Shown: positions 1 through 6,967, numbered from the stretch's first letter. The stretch is DNA of 7,695 nucleotides from Bacteroidales bacterium (GCA_014800065.1 JAAVGX010000071.1:1-7695), one strand, 5' to 3'. Program-made: numbers and translations. The notes: generated from the letters alone by a model not told the origin.

Positions 1-465
1 AAGATCATTACCGAAGAAGCCGATTGGTTTCCCAATCCATGGTATTGGTCAGGAGACATATTGCAAATTCCCCCAAAAAGCATTCTTGAATACCTTAATA
101 AATGTCGCGATAACATAACCTACCTTATTAAGGCTCTAAATATAACTGATATAGCCAGTTTTAAAGATATTGCAGGCGATTTTATAAAGATGCTTTCTCC
201 GGACTCTCAATTCCTTGACAACCGCATTGTGCTAAAAATCCGGAATCCGGTCGTTGAGCCTTACAAAGGTGTTGAAGTATATGAAATGGAAATAATAGGA
301 GAGAATAACTGGATTGAAGTAAGTCCAATTGTTTTCGGATCGTTTGGTTTTCTGTTAGAATCAAAAAAGATCAATATAGAGACAGGCGAAATCCTTAATA
401 AAGTCAAGTATGATTTATATAGCTACACAATTGATATAGCTGATATTATCAATATGAAGATATGA
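1..465 (+). CDS. Unrecognised protein, 3' part of a gene running off the left edge
   Basis: Frame 1 is open from the first base of the window to a TGA at 463-465, giving at least 154 residues, so the true start lies upstream. A TTG at 61 is in frame, but coding-like sequence continues before it (a W/P-rich stretch including WFPNPWYW), so I do not take it as the start. The C-terminal half looks like alternating beta strands, with acidic and aromatic residues around VEVYEMEIIGENNWIEV and a hydrophobic VFGSFGFLLES segment. There are no cysteines apart from one near the middle (NKCRD), no signal peptide and no membrane segment in the visible part. I do not recognise the family. Its stop overlaps the next frame's ATG as ATGA, which suggests translational coupling. 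It is AT-rich compared with the alpha-galactosidase further right. A small immunity-type or accessory-island protein is possible, but that is a guess from context only. Confidence 0.7.
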   Translation, partial: KIITEEADWFPNPWYWSGDILQIPPKSILEYLNKCRDNITYLIKALNITDIASFKDIAGDFIKMLSPDSQFLDNRIVLKIRNPVVEPYKGVEVYEMEIIGENNWIEVSPIVFGSFGFLLESKKINIETGEILNKVKYDLYSYTIDIADIINMKI

Positions 466-872
466 AGAGACGATTTGAAGAGCAGAATTTAAGACAAATC
501 ATAGACTACCTCGACTGGCTTATGTCTAGCTGCGGCTATTACAACATGTCGTAACCCAAACTTTACCAGTACGTCCATAGAATTTTCACGATGGAACTTG
601 AACCATTGCGTCAGCGATATCGCGAGAAGAATCTGAATGAACGTATGCACCGACTCTTGACAAGAGGTTATAAAAGTGCTGTACAACTATGCAATGACCA
701 CGGTATATAATGGCCTCCACATCATGAATCATTGCTTTATAGCGAGAGTTTATCCAGTGCTGAAAAAAGTTGTGAAAAGATAGTTGACGATTTCCAAAGA
801 TTACAAGATGAAGTCGAGGCCGTGAAATGCTAACTTAAAAAATTGAAAAGATGGAACAAACACTTGATATGA
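462..872 (+). pseudogene. Unrecognised frame interrupted by three in-frame TAA codons
   Basis: Starting at the ATG that overlaps the previous stop (ATGA, 462-465), one frame reads as plausible protein for 136 codons. It is broken only by TAA at 552-554, 708-710 and 831-833, and reaches TGA at 870-872. There is no frameshift and no internal TAG or TGA. The conceptual product is charged and helical, with segments such as EPLRQRYREKNLNERMHRLL in the middle and a C-terminal heptad pattern of hydrophobics (F, L, V, V, L, L). That pattern keeps its 3-4 spacing across the TAA at 831. The strictly translatable first piece is only 30 residues (462-551). Most likely a gene inactivated by point mutations; alternatives are readthrough or element-specific TAA reassignment. 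I do not recognise a family. If TAA 831 is not the true end, the frame meets the next gene at another ATGA (869-872). Confidence 0.5.
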
Positions 873-1303
873 TGCGTAAGCGCCACGCTTACTATTCAAA
901 ACTCATAACAGAACACAACATTCATACCGCACAAGAATTCTGCGAGAAGCTTGGCGAAATGTTTGCGATGTTTGGTGTGGAGATAATTCTGAATTCCGAA
1001 GCTCCGGATACAGCTACTATTAGCATTACTTGTGAGGATTACGACTATGAGAACTACACAATACATGATGGTGTGGTTGGCGGCCTCGCAACAGTCGATA
1101 ACATTGTTGAGTGGAAGCCGATGTGTAGCCCGGAAGAAACAGATATTTTTTACTAACCAAGGGAAGACAATTACATTACAGCAGGTTTCCCAGCCTTTGA
1201 TGCTAAGATTGGTGACGGAAAAAAATCAACTTTGACAGTAATAGCAACACGACCTCAGATGGATACTTCCTTTTGTTGTTCAATGACTGTAAATCTTGCC
1301 TGA
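851..1303 (+). pseudogene. Unrecognised small protein with one in-frame TAA, continuing to TGA
   Basis: The uninterrupted part runs from ATG 851 (or ATG 869) to TAA at 1154-1156, up to 101 residues. It has a helical N-terminus (MMRKRHAYYSKLITEHN) followed by strand-like sequence with an acidic, tyrosine-rich loop (CEDYDYENYTIHDG). The same frame then continues for 48 sense codons of protein-like sequence (PREDNYITAGFPAFDAKIGDG onward) to TGA at 1301-1303. Like the preceding frame it is interrupted only by TAA. ATG 851 follows a purine-rich AAAAG, but ATG 869 would give an ATGA overlap with the TGA of the upstream frame, matching the junction at 462-465. It may be a functional 101-residue protein with unrelated downstream sequence, a truncated gene, or a readthrough product. 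The family is not recognised; there is no signal peptide or membrane helix. Confidence 0.5.
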
Positions 1304-1369
1304 AAATGGATAAATGTATTTTATTTCTCATTGAGTCATACCAGCGAACCTATTGTAATGTGGATGATC

Positions 1370-1690
1370 TCAGTAGTATCTAATGTTTCGAACCATAGCC
1401 TTAATAACAGCGAATTGAAAAAATTCCGAAAATTGAATTTTTGTACTGATCAAATTATAGATACAATCGATGTCAGTTACCAATACTACTTTGTCACCCT
1501 TTGTAGTATCAATACCAGAAGCAGGGACTGCAGCTGTCGATTCATTAATAATACGAAGTACATTCAATCCTACAAGTTCACCTGCAAGTTTAGTTGCCTG
1601 ATATCCATCTAAATTAATAGAAACATTTTGAGCATATTCTTTATCTAATTCAGAGATGGCAACGCTAAAAGACGATATAGCACTGGCTCC
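1370..1690 (-). pseudogene. Remnant of an Hsp70/DnaK nucleotide-binding domain
   Basis: The minus-strand frame between a TAG (1691-1693) and a TGA ending at 1367 reads, in its middle (about 1472-1612), [20 protein letters not shown], then ESTAA, then a GID...KGDK segment and a hydrophobic VVLV strand. This follows the DnaK segment around E. coli residues 150-200 (QRQATKDAG, RIINEPTAAALAYG). The conserved NEPTAAALAYG has become [11 protein letters not shown], and the phosphate-binding DLGGGTFD that should follow is absent, replaced by unrelated sequence. Both flanks are unrelated to Hsp70, and no ATPase lobe, substrate domain or sensible start codon is present, so it cannot be a working chaperone. 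It is probably a piece of a duplicated or transferred Hsp70-family gene left by rearrangement. The Hsp70 assignment of the core is firm; the extent of the remnant is not. Confidence 0.7.
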
Positions 1691-1725
1691 CTACTATAAT
1701 TCACCTCTATCTCACAAAAAATTAG

Positions 1726-1733
1726 TAACTTTG
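1726..1733 (+). promoter_or_regulatory. Putative Bacteroidota -7 promoter element of the PLD-like gene
   Basis: The octamer TAACTTTG fits the TAnnTTTG consensus. A -33 TTTG is not convincing (only TTC near 1700). The expected start point, about 7 bases downstream, falls at roughly 1740, so the transcript would begin at or next to the ATG at 1741. Confidence 0.5.
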
Positions 1734-1740
1734 CAGTTGT

Positions 1741-2256
1741 ATGGCGGTTGAATTTATATCCGGCAAAGACCATTATGATAAGGTCATAGCACGAGTGGCT
1801 TCTGTGAGTAAGTCGCTCTGGATTGGTACGGCAGACATTAAAGATCTTCATGTCAAAGCCGGCTCTTCAACGGAACCGTTCCTTGCCGTACTTGCAAAAC
1901 TTATCAAACGAGGAGTTGACATCCGTCTCATCCATGCAAAAGAACCGGGACCGGCTTTTCGAGAGGATTTTGATCGCTACCCTATTCTAAAAACGGGACT
2001 GGAGCGGATGCTATGCCCGCGTGTCCATTTCAAGATGCTTATATTCGATTTCGAGACTGCCTACATTGGCTCTGCCAACCTGACAGGAGCCGGTATAGGT
2101 ATGAAGAGCGATAACCGTCGCAACTTCGAGGTCGGAATACTCACCGACGAAACAGCTCTGATAGATGCGGCCTGTGAGCAGTTCGACAGCGTATGGCGCG
2201 GAGAACATTGCTCCGGCTGTGGAAGAAAAGCATATTGCTCAGACCCAATAAAATGA
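1741..2256 (+). CDS. Single-HKD phospholipase D-like protein with C-terminal cysteine cluster
   Basis: This 171-residue protein carries one phospholipase D-superfamily catalytic motif: H96, K98 and D103 in HFKMLIFD, followed by GSANLTG at 110-116 and an N-F-E-V-G-I strand at 128-133. Proteins with one HKD motif (Nuc-type) usually dimerise to build one active site and act as phosphodiesterases, often nucleases; which substrate is used here cannot be read from sequence. The N-terminal half (about 1-90) is the usual alpha/beta lobe with SLWIGTADIKD at the first strand. The C-terminus has C157, C160 and C166 (HCSGCGRKAYC), a possible metal-binding or structural cluster beyond the core fold. No signal peptide, so probably cytoplasmic. 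ATG 1741 is chosen because it is the first start and lies immediately after the promoter. Its TGA overlaps a 26-codon frame by ATGA. Confidence 0.85.
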   Translation: MAVEFISGKDHYDKVIARVASVSKSLWIGTADIKDLHVKAGSSTEPFLAVLAKLIKRGVDIRLIHAKEPGPAFREDFDRYPILKTGLERMLCPRVHFKMLIFDFETAYIGSANLTGAGIGMKSDNRRNFEVGILTDETALIDAACEQFDSVWRGEHCSGCGRKAYCSDPIK

Positions 2257-2333
2257 AATCCCTTGATCCAAGCAATACCTTAAATGCTAAACTTATCAAG
2301 AAACTCACTGGCTTAGTTGATGATGCCGCTTAG
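2253..2333 (+). CDS. Possible 26-residue ORF coupled to the PLD-like gene
   Basis: The ATG at 2253 overlaps the PLD-like stop (ATGA), and the frame runs 26 codons to TAG 2331. The product begins MKSLDPSNTLNAKLIKKLTG and is amphipathic-helical in its second half. It resembles the N-terminus of a longer partner gene cut short, or it may be chance. No family is recognised. A pyrimidine-rich stretch follows, then the convergent YjbR gene. Confidence 0.3.
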   Translation: MKSLDPSNTLNAKLIKKLTGLVDDAA

Positions 2334-2353
2334 CTTTTTACTTTTTTAACTAA

Positions 2354-2713
2354 CTATTGCTTCTTAACCTTCTTTGAGTATTTATCTATAACGATTTCAT
2401 ACGCTCGTTTCACATACGAATAGATCTCCTTGTCCGGCATATCTTCATTCAGATTTATCCTCATCCAAAACTTCATAGCCTTGTTAACTGGTGGAACCAC
2501 TGCCGAATATCGCTCTGTTATATCTGCAATATCCTCAGGCATTGAGCGGAACGATACTGACGTAAAATCTTCCATATCCGCCATGCAAAACATGTGTCCA
2601 AGAACGTAGAATACAATCGTCGAATTGAAGCGCGCTGCAAACGCTCCAAATGGTATTTTTTCAGTCACACCTTCCATTGAGAGACAATACTCTCTAAATT
2701 CCTCGATATTCAT
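2354..2713 (-). CDS. MmcQ/YjbR family protein
   Basis: A 119-residue protein matching the MmcQ/YjbR (DUF419) family in length and pattern. The N-terminal LSMEGVTEKIPFG fits the family's LPG.TE..PFG signature, a two-strand segment follows (STIVFYVLG, then MFCMADM), then the basic KFWMRINL strand (81-88) and a C-terminal helix with a conserved-type SYVKRAYEIV. The family has a CyaY/double-wing-like fold, and some members are described as DNA-binding; the biological role is poorly known. I start at ATG 2711-2713 because an upstream in-frame ATG at 2764 adds 17 residues (HPRLTNTKIQRLIV) not expected in the family. It ends in TAG. It lies 70 bp downstream of the AraJ-like gene, same strand, with no promoter seen between, so it is likely the last gene of the minus operon. 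Confidence 0.85.
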   Translation of the reverse strand: MNIEEFREYCLSMEGVTEKIPFGAFAARFNSTIVFYVLGHMFCMADMEDFTSVSFRSMPEDIADITERYSAVVPPVNKAMKFWMRINLNEDMPDKEIYSYVKRAYEIVIDKYSKKVKKQ

Positions 2714-2783
2714 GACAATTAATCTTTGAATTTTAGTGTTAGTTAGCCGGGGGTGCAGAACCAAAGCGTGAATACGTGACTTA

Positions 2784-3935
2784 TCACTTGTTTGAAACGG
2801 GATATTTCTTGTAAAGGATGAATAGGGCGATTGAGCCTATTAGCGCAAACGGTACGCCCACAAGAGCCGGAGAAGCGTAGCCAAATCCTTGATGAATGGC
2901 GAGACCGCCAAGGGATGCGGAAAGTGCATTTGACACATTGAAGGCAATCTGAATACCGGCACCGCCAAGCATCTCGCCTCCTTTTGCATACCTTACAATC
3001 AGATACTGAAGAGGTCCTCCTATCCCAAAGAGACACGCCGGGGCAATGAATGCAAATATTACCGACGGTATCTTGTAACCGGCACACAGGTAGAGTGCGG
3101 GCATTATTATTACGAGCAACCCCGCGACAGTAGCAGTGACGAGAGAGGCCGAATAACGGTCGGATAATTTTCCGGCGACGCTATTTCCCACTACCATGCC
3201 AAAACCGACCACAACCATAATCCAAGTCATTGCCGACTGTGAAAAATGCGTCACCTGAGTCATCATCGGCGCTATGTAGCTCAACCAACAGTACACAGAT
3301 GCTTGCCCGAAGAACACCCCGGCATACACAAGCCAAGGACCCGGTTTTGAAAGGAAATGAAACTGACCTTTTATGCCGGTATCGGGCAACGCAGGAAGGG
3401 CAGGAAGGTAACTTTTAATGGCAATAAGACCTATCAACGCACAAGCAGACACCACAATAAACGCCACTCGCCAGTCGATCGTATTGGATAGAAATGTAGC
3501 AAGTGGCACTCCGACCATGTTTGCCACAGTCATACCGCCTACTGCTATTGCAACAGATTCGGCCTTGCGACCTTCGTCGGCAATCCTTTCTGCCACAATA
3601 GCTGCTGCTCCGAAGAATGCTCCGTGGGGAAGTCCGGATATAAATCGAGACACAAGCATGGTGAGGTATCCCGGAGAGGTCGCCGTGCAGACATTGCCGA
3701 TAAGAACAACAGACGCAAGCAGTAGCAATAGTTTTTTCAAGGGCCATTTACGCAACAGCACCAACAAAGGTGCCCCCACAGCTACGCCGGCAGAATAAGC
3801 AGTGATGAAATGTCCGGCTTCAACTACTGTAATACCCAAACTATCAGCAACATCCTCAAGTATTCCCATCATTCCAAACTCGGTAATTCCGAGGCTGAAT
3901 GTCACAATGGCTATGGCAAGAAGACTTTTCTTCAT
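2784..3935 (-). CDS. araJ: AraJ-like major facilitator superfamily exporter
   Basis: An inner-membrane MFS permease of the DHA1 drug/sugar efflux type, 383 residues with about 12 hydrophobic segments. Several stretches closely follow E. coli AraJ: ITEFGMMG (17-24), GAPLLVLL followed by a K-P-L-K-K turn (54-69), GLPHGAFFG (101-109), GMTVANMVGVPL (134-145), QFHFLSKPGPW (191-201) and KGGEMLGGAGIQIAFN (318-333). AraJ is arabinose-inducible in E. coli and thought to export sugars or related compounds, but its natural substrate is not established, so none is assigned here. No truncation is seen, and the C-terminus is short (KKYPVSNK). Start ATG 3933-3935; only 15 bp separate it from the upstream HD-domain gene, so the two should be co-transcribed. 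The gene name rests on similarity across the whole length. Confidence 0.9.
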   Translation of the reverse strand: MKKSLLAIAIVTFSLGITEFGMMGILEDVADSLGITVVEAGHFITAYSAGVAVGAPLLVLLRKWPLKKLLLLLASVVLIGNVCTATSPGYLTMLVSRFISGLPHGAFFGAAAIVAERIADEGRKAESVAIAVGGMTVANMVGVPLATFLSNTIDWRVAFIVVSACALIGLIAIKSYLPALPALPDTGIKGQFHFLSKPGPWLVYAGVFFGQASVYCWLSYIAPMMTQVTHFSQSAMTWIMVVVGFGMVVGNSVAGKLSDRYSASLVTATVAGLLVIIMPALYLCAGYKIPSVIFAFIAPACLFGIGGPLQYLIVRYAKGGEMLGGAGIQIAFNVSNALSASLGGLAIHQGFGYASPALVGVPFALIGSIALFILYKKYPVSNK

Positions 3936-3950
3936 CTCTAAGAGTGTGTA

Positions 3951-4595
3951 TTATAATTTTGGGCTTTGGGTTTCTTGCTGGTAGATGCGGTCGAAGGCTT
4001 GGCGAAGTTCTTGGGGATTGTCTATCACTTGACGGAGATTTTCGAGTCTGGCTGCGTTGTCGCTCCAAGGGAGCCATACTTTTATATAGCCATTTCGCCC
4101 GTACTTCTTTTGCATATGCTCCATTGTGCGGTTGTACTGCCCTGCTCTGTCAAGTTCAGGATAATTCTTAAGACCGTATTGGATGGTTCGCCGGCTTATT
4201 GTTTCGCTGTCAATGAACCGGTCGGCCTCCGCCACTATCAATCCATAATCATTCCGGGGCTTGGTTCCATTTGATGCACGATGATCCTCCACCGCCTCAC
4301 CCATCAGACGCATCTGTTCGGGAGTGAATCGTGCTTTCAAAAACTCATCAGCTTCGAGAATCTTACGCGAGTCGGTGTGGTGGTTTTCGCGGCCGTTTAC
4401 CAATCCCAAATCATGAAAAGCGGCCGTTATATAGACCATATCCAAATTAATATCCGGCATCAAGGAGGCCAATTTCAAACTTTGCTCGATTACCATATTT
4501 ACATGGTCGGCTTGATGAGCTTTGTCGAACGAGGCATATCGTGGGATGATTTGCTCCTTAACATATTTGCGAACTGATGAATCAACTGTGTCCAT
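3951..4595 (-). CDS. HD-domain phosphohydrolase
   Basis: A 214-residue cytoplasmic protein with an HD metal-dependent hydrolase domain. Visible ligand motifs are H31 in ADHVNMV, the H61-D62 pair in AAFHDLGL, a histidine pair at 72-73 (ENHHTDSRK), ED-H105 and D125 in AEADRFID. HD proteins of this size hydrolyse phosphoester bonds, commonly of nucleotides or other small metabolites; the substrate is not evident. The C-terminal third (about 145-214) is helical and charged, with YGRNGYIKVWLPW before it, and is probably a family-specific cap. It is the first gene of the minus-strand operon, 15 bp before the AraJ-like exporter, with a good promoter 28-35 bp upstream of its ATG. It ends in TAA, showing that TAA is a normal stop in this genome. 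Confidence 0.85.
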   Translation of the reverse strand: MDTVDSSVRKYVKEQIIPRYASFDKAHQADHVNMVIEQSLKLASLMPDINLDMVYITAAFHDLGLVNGRENHHTDSRKILEADEFLKARFTPEQMRLMGEAVEDHRASNGTKPRNDYGLIVAEADRFIDSETISRRTIQYGLKNYPELDRAGQYNRTMEHMQKKYGRNGYIKVWLPWSDNAARLENLRQVIDNPQELRQAFDRIYQQETQSPKL

Positions 4596-4600
4596 TCTAA

Positions 4601-4614
4601 AAATCCGTGGATTT
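4601..4614. repeat. Perfect 6-bp inverted repeat in the HD gene leader
   Basis: AAATCC-GT-GGATTT lies between the predicted transcription start and the ATG of the HD gene. It could be an operator or simply chance; the arms are short. Confidence 0.35.
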
Positions 4615-4629
4615 GTATTTCTGTTAAGA

Positions 4630-4661
4630 CAAAATTACAAAAACTTCCTCTGTTGACCAAA
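4630..4661 (-). promoter_or_regulatory. Sigma-ABfr-type promoter of the HD-araJ-yjbR operon
   Basis: Read on the minus strand, TTTG (4661-4658) and TAATTTTG (4637-4630) are separated by 20 bases, matching the Bacteroidota -33 TTTG / -7 TAnnTTTG arrangement. The start point should fall near 4623, giving a leader of about 28 bases before ATG 4595. A short inverted repeat (4601-4614) sits in that leader. Confidence 0.7.
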
Positions 4662-4687
4662 ATTTATTGTGCGGGAGCCGGAGTCTA

Positions 4688-4720
4688 TTACTTAAGTCTT
4701 AGAAATAATTCTTATCTTTG
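4688..4720 (+). promoter_or_regulatory. Sigma-ABfr-type promoter of the alpha-galactosidase gene
   Basis: TATCTTTG at 4713-4720 fits the -7 consensus TAnnTTTG. The best -33 candidate, TTAC at 4688-4691 with a 21-base gap, is weak, which would fit a promoter needing an activator. The expected start near 4727 leaves a leader of about 17 A/T-rich bases before ATG 4744. Confidence 0.6.
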
Positions 4721-4743
4721 TGGCATTACCTTAAATTAAAGAC

Positions 4744-6939
4744 ATGAGATTGAAGTTAACAGCGGCCTTGCTGGCTTTTGCAATTTTGAGCGTTAGTGCT
4801 GAATCCGCAGAGCGGAAGATAATCCGTATTTTTACCGATAATACCGACCTGGTTCTTGAAGTGGGTCCTAACAAGCGCCTTTACCAGACCTACCTCGGGC
4901 CGAAGTTGCTCCATGAGGATGATTTAGCGAACCTGAGCTGGAGCCAATATGCGGGCACCGACGGTGCTGTTTCCACGCGAGGCTGGGAGGTGTACTCAAC
5001 TTCCGGGAATGAGGATTTCTTCGAACCGGCGCTGGGGTTGATTCATGCCGATGGAAACATGACCACTTACCTCTATTATGTTGATTCCTCGCAGGTAGCC
5101 GTTGATGGTGGTACGCATACTCGCATTCTGCTTCGCGACGACAAGTACCCTGTGAGCGTGACACTTAATTACGTGGCTTATGAGGCTCAAAATGTTTTCA
5201 CCACGTGGACAGAAATCAGCCATAAGGAGGAAAGTCCGGTAACCATGATGCAGTATGCCTCGGCAATGCTTTACTTTAACGCCACCGAATATTGGCTTAC
5301 AGAGTTCAGCAGTGATTGGGCCCGTGAGGCTCAGATGAGTAGTGAACAACTTCATTTCGGCAAGAAGGTAATCGATACGAAGCTCGGGAGCCGCGCTGCC
5401 ATGCATGCTCATCCTTTTTTCGAGATTGGTCTGAACGGACCGGCCCGAGAGGACAGTGGCGAAGTGCTGATGGGTACTCTTGGCTGGACGGGCAACTTCC
5501 GGTTTACCATGGAGGTGGACAATGTGGGTAATCTGCGAGTGCTTCCCGGTATCAATCCTTATGCGTCGGCTTATCAGCTGAAAGCCGACGAAGTGTTTAC
5601 CACCCCACAGTTTATTTTCACACTCAGCTATGACGGCATCGGACAGGGTAGCCGAAATCTCCATGATTGGGCACGAAAGTATTCACTGAAGGATGGCGAG
5701 GGCTCGAGAATGACCCTGCTCAACAACTGGGAGAATACGTCGTTCAACTTCAACGAGGATATATTGGCAGAGCTTATGAAGGATGCATCCAACTTGGGTG
5801 TGGATATGTTCCTTCTTGACGACGGATGGTTCGGCAACAAGTATCCTCGCAAGGATGACCGAGCCGGACTTGGTGACTGGGAGGCCACGACCGCCAAACT
5901 CCCCGGCGGAATACCGGCCCTTGTAGAAGCAGCGAAGGAGGCTGGTGTTAAATTCGGCATTTGGATAGAGCCTGAGATGGTGAATCCGAAAAGCGAACTC
6001 TATGAGAAGCATCCCGACTGGGTAATCGAGCAACCTAACCGAGATACATATCTTTACCGCCATCAGCTTGTGCTGGACATGAGTAATCCGGAAGTGCAGG
6101 ACTATGTGTTCGGAGTGGTTGATAAAATCCTCACCGAAAATCCCGAAGTTGCTTATTTCAAGTGGGATTGCAACAGTCCTATCACGAATATTTATTCTCC
6201 GTACGAGGGGAAACAGCAAAGTCAGCTTTACGTGGATCATGTGCGGGGAGTCTATAATGTTTTTGAACGAGTTAAGGACAAATACCCCGCTGTACCCATG
6301 ATGCTCTGCTCCGGAGGAGGAGGAAGATGCGACTATGAAGCTCTGAAATACTTCACGGAGTTCTGGTGCTCAGATAATACTGATCCTATCGAGCGCATCT
6401 ACATCCAATGGGGGTTTTCGCAGTTCTTTCCTTCCAAGGCGATGGCGGCTCATGTTACGAGTTGGAACAAGAACACCTCCGTTAAATTCCGAACCGATGT
6501 AGCCGCCATGTGCAAATTGGGGTTTGACATCGGTCTGCAGGACCTCACTGCCAATGAATTGGAATTCTGCCGAGATGCAGTAGCGAACTGGAAGCGTCTT
6601 GCGCCCGCAGTGATGGACGGCACACAATATCGTCTTGTATCGCCCTACGAAACGAATCATGCAGCGGTTGAATATGTAAACAGGACGAAAGATATGGCAG
6701 TGCTCTTTGCCTACGACCTTGCTCCACGCTACATGGAAAAGTTACACTCCGTGAAGCTTAAAGGCCTTGATCCCGACAAGAAGTATCTTGTTCAAGAAAT
6801 CAACCTGATGCCGGGCACACACTCCCGCCTGACGCAGAATGGTAAAACCTATACAGGCGACTATCTGATGAAGGTGGGGCTGAACGTATTCACAACCCGC
6901 CACAACACTTCAACTGTTGTTGAGCTGAGTGCTCAATAG
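4744..6939 (+). CDS. Exported GH36 alpha-galactosidase
   Basis: A complete 731-residue glycoside hydrolase of family 36, which releases terminal alpha-1,6-galactose from melibiose, raffinose-type sugars or galactomannan side chains with retention of configuration. An N-terminal signal peptide (basic MRLK, hydrophobic core, likely cut after SVSA about residue 19) sends it to the periplasm; no lipobox cysteine is visible. Next come an N-terminal beta-sandwich (about 25-300), the TIM barrel (about 300-640) and a C-terminal beta domain. Barrel signatures: LDDGWFG (358-364), GIWIEPEMVNP (405-415), the nucleophile D475 in YFKWDCN, CSGGGGRCD (522-530), and CSDNTD (542-547), where D544 is the probable acid/base. 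All key residues are present. Transcribed alone or with the small downstream gene; no SusC/SusD partners or sugar transporter of this pathway lie in the window. Ends in TAG. Confidence 0.95.
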   Translation: MRLKLTAALLAFAILSVSAESAERKIIRIFTDNTDLVLEVGPNKRLYQTYLGPKLLHEDDLANLSWSQYAGTDGAVSTRGWEVYSTSGNEDFFEPALGLIHADGNMTTYLYYVDSSQVAVDGGTHTRILLRDDKYPVSVTLNYVAYEAQNVFTTWTEISHKEESPVTMMQYASAMLYFNATEYWLTEFSSDWAREAQMSSEQLHFGKKVIDTKLGSRAAMHAHPFFEIGLNGPAREDSGEVLMGTLGWTGNFRFTMEVDNVGNLRVLPGINPYASAYQLKADEVFTTPQFIFTLSYDGIGQGSRNLHDWARKYSLKDGEGSRMTLLNNWENTSFNFNEDILAELMKDASNLGVDMFLLDDGWFGNKYPRKDDRAGLGDWEATTAKLPGGIPALVEAAKEAGVKFGIWIEPEMVNPKSELYEKHPDWVIEQPNRDTYLYRHQLVLDMSNPEVQDYVFGVVDKILTENPEVAYFKWDCNSPITNIYSPYEGKQQSQLYVDHVRGVYNVFERVKDKYPAVPMMLCSGGGGRCDYEALKYFTEFWCSDNTDPIERIYIQWGFSQFFPSKAMAAHVTSWNKNTSVKFRTDVAAMCKLGFDIGLQDLTANELEFCRDAVANWKRLAPAVMDGTQYRLVSPYETNHAAVEYVNRTKDMAVLFAYDLAPRYMEKLHSVKLKGLDPDKKYLVQEINLMPGTHSRLTQNGKTYTGDYLMKVGLNVFTTRHNTSTVVELSAQ

Positions 6940-6967
6940 GAATATGAACAATTCGGAGCTTGTTGTC

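Larger units (their letters stand above)
1304..1740. other. Gene-poor stretch between the decayed frames and the PLD-like gene
   Basis: No intact gene is supported here. The stretch contains the antisense Hsp70 remnant, an AT-rich inverted repeat (1419-1442) and, at its right end, the promoter of the PLD-like gene. About 60 bases (1304-1369) show nothing I can interpret. Confidence 0.6.

Noticed and set aside
1331..1612. 93-codon plus-strand frame opposite the Hsp70 remnant
   Set aside because: The minus strand carries recognisable Hsp70 sequence; the plus translation is low-complexity and matches no pattern.
1741..2256. Interbacterial toxin or full phospholipase call for the PLD-like protein
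   Set aside because: It has one HKD motif, no secretion signal, and no adaptor or immunity gene that can be recognised; only a superfamily-level call is supported.
2743..3087. 114-codon minus frame overlapping the end of the exporter gene
   Set aside because: It is an out-of-frame shadow, rich in Arg and Cys, overlapping the well-supported AraJ-like frame.
4996..5664. 222-codon minus-strand frame inside the alpha-galactosidase gene
   Set aside because: It is the antisense shadow of a well-supported GH36 gene; its product has no coherent domain. The same applies to the minus frame at 5683-6240.
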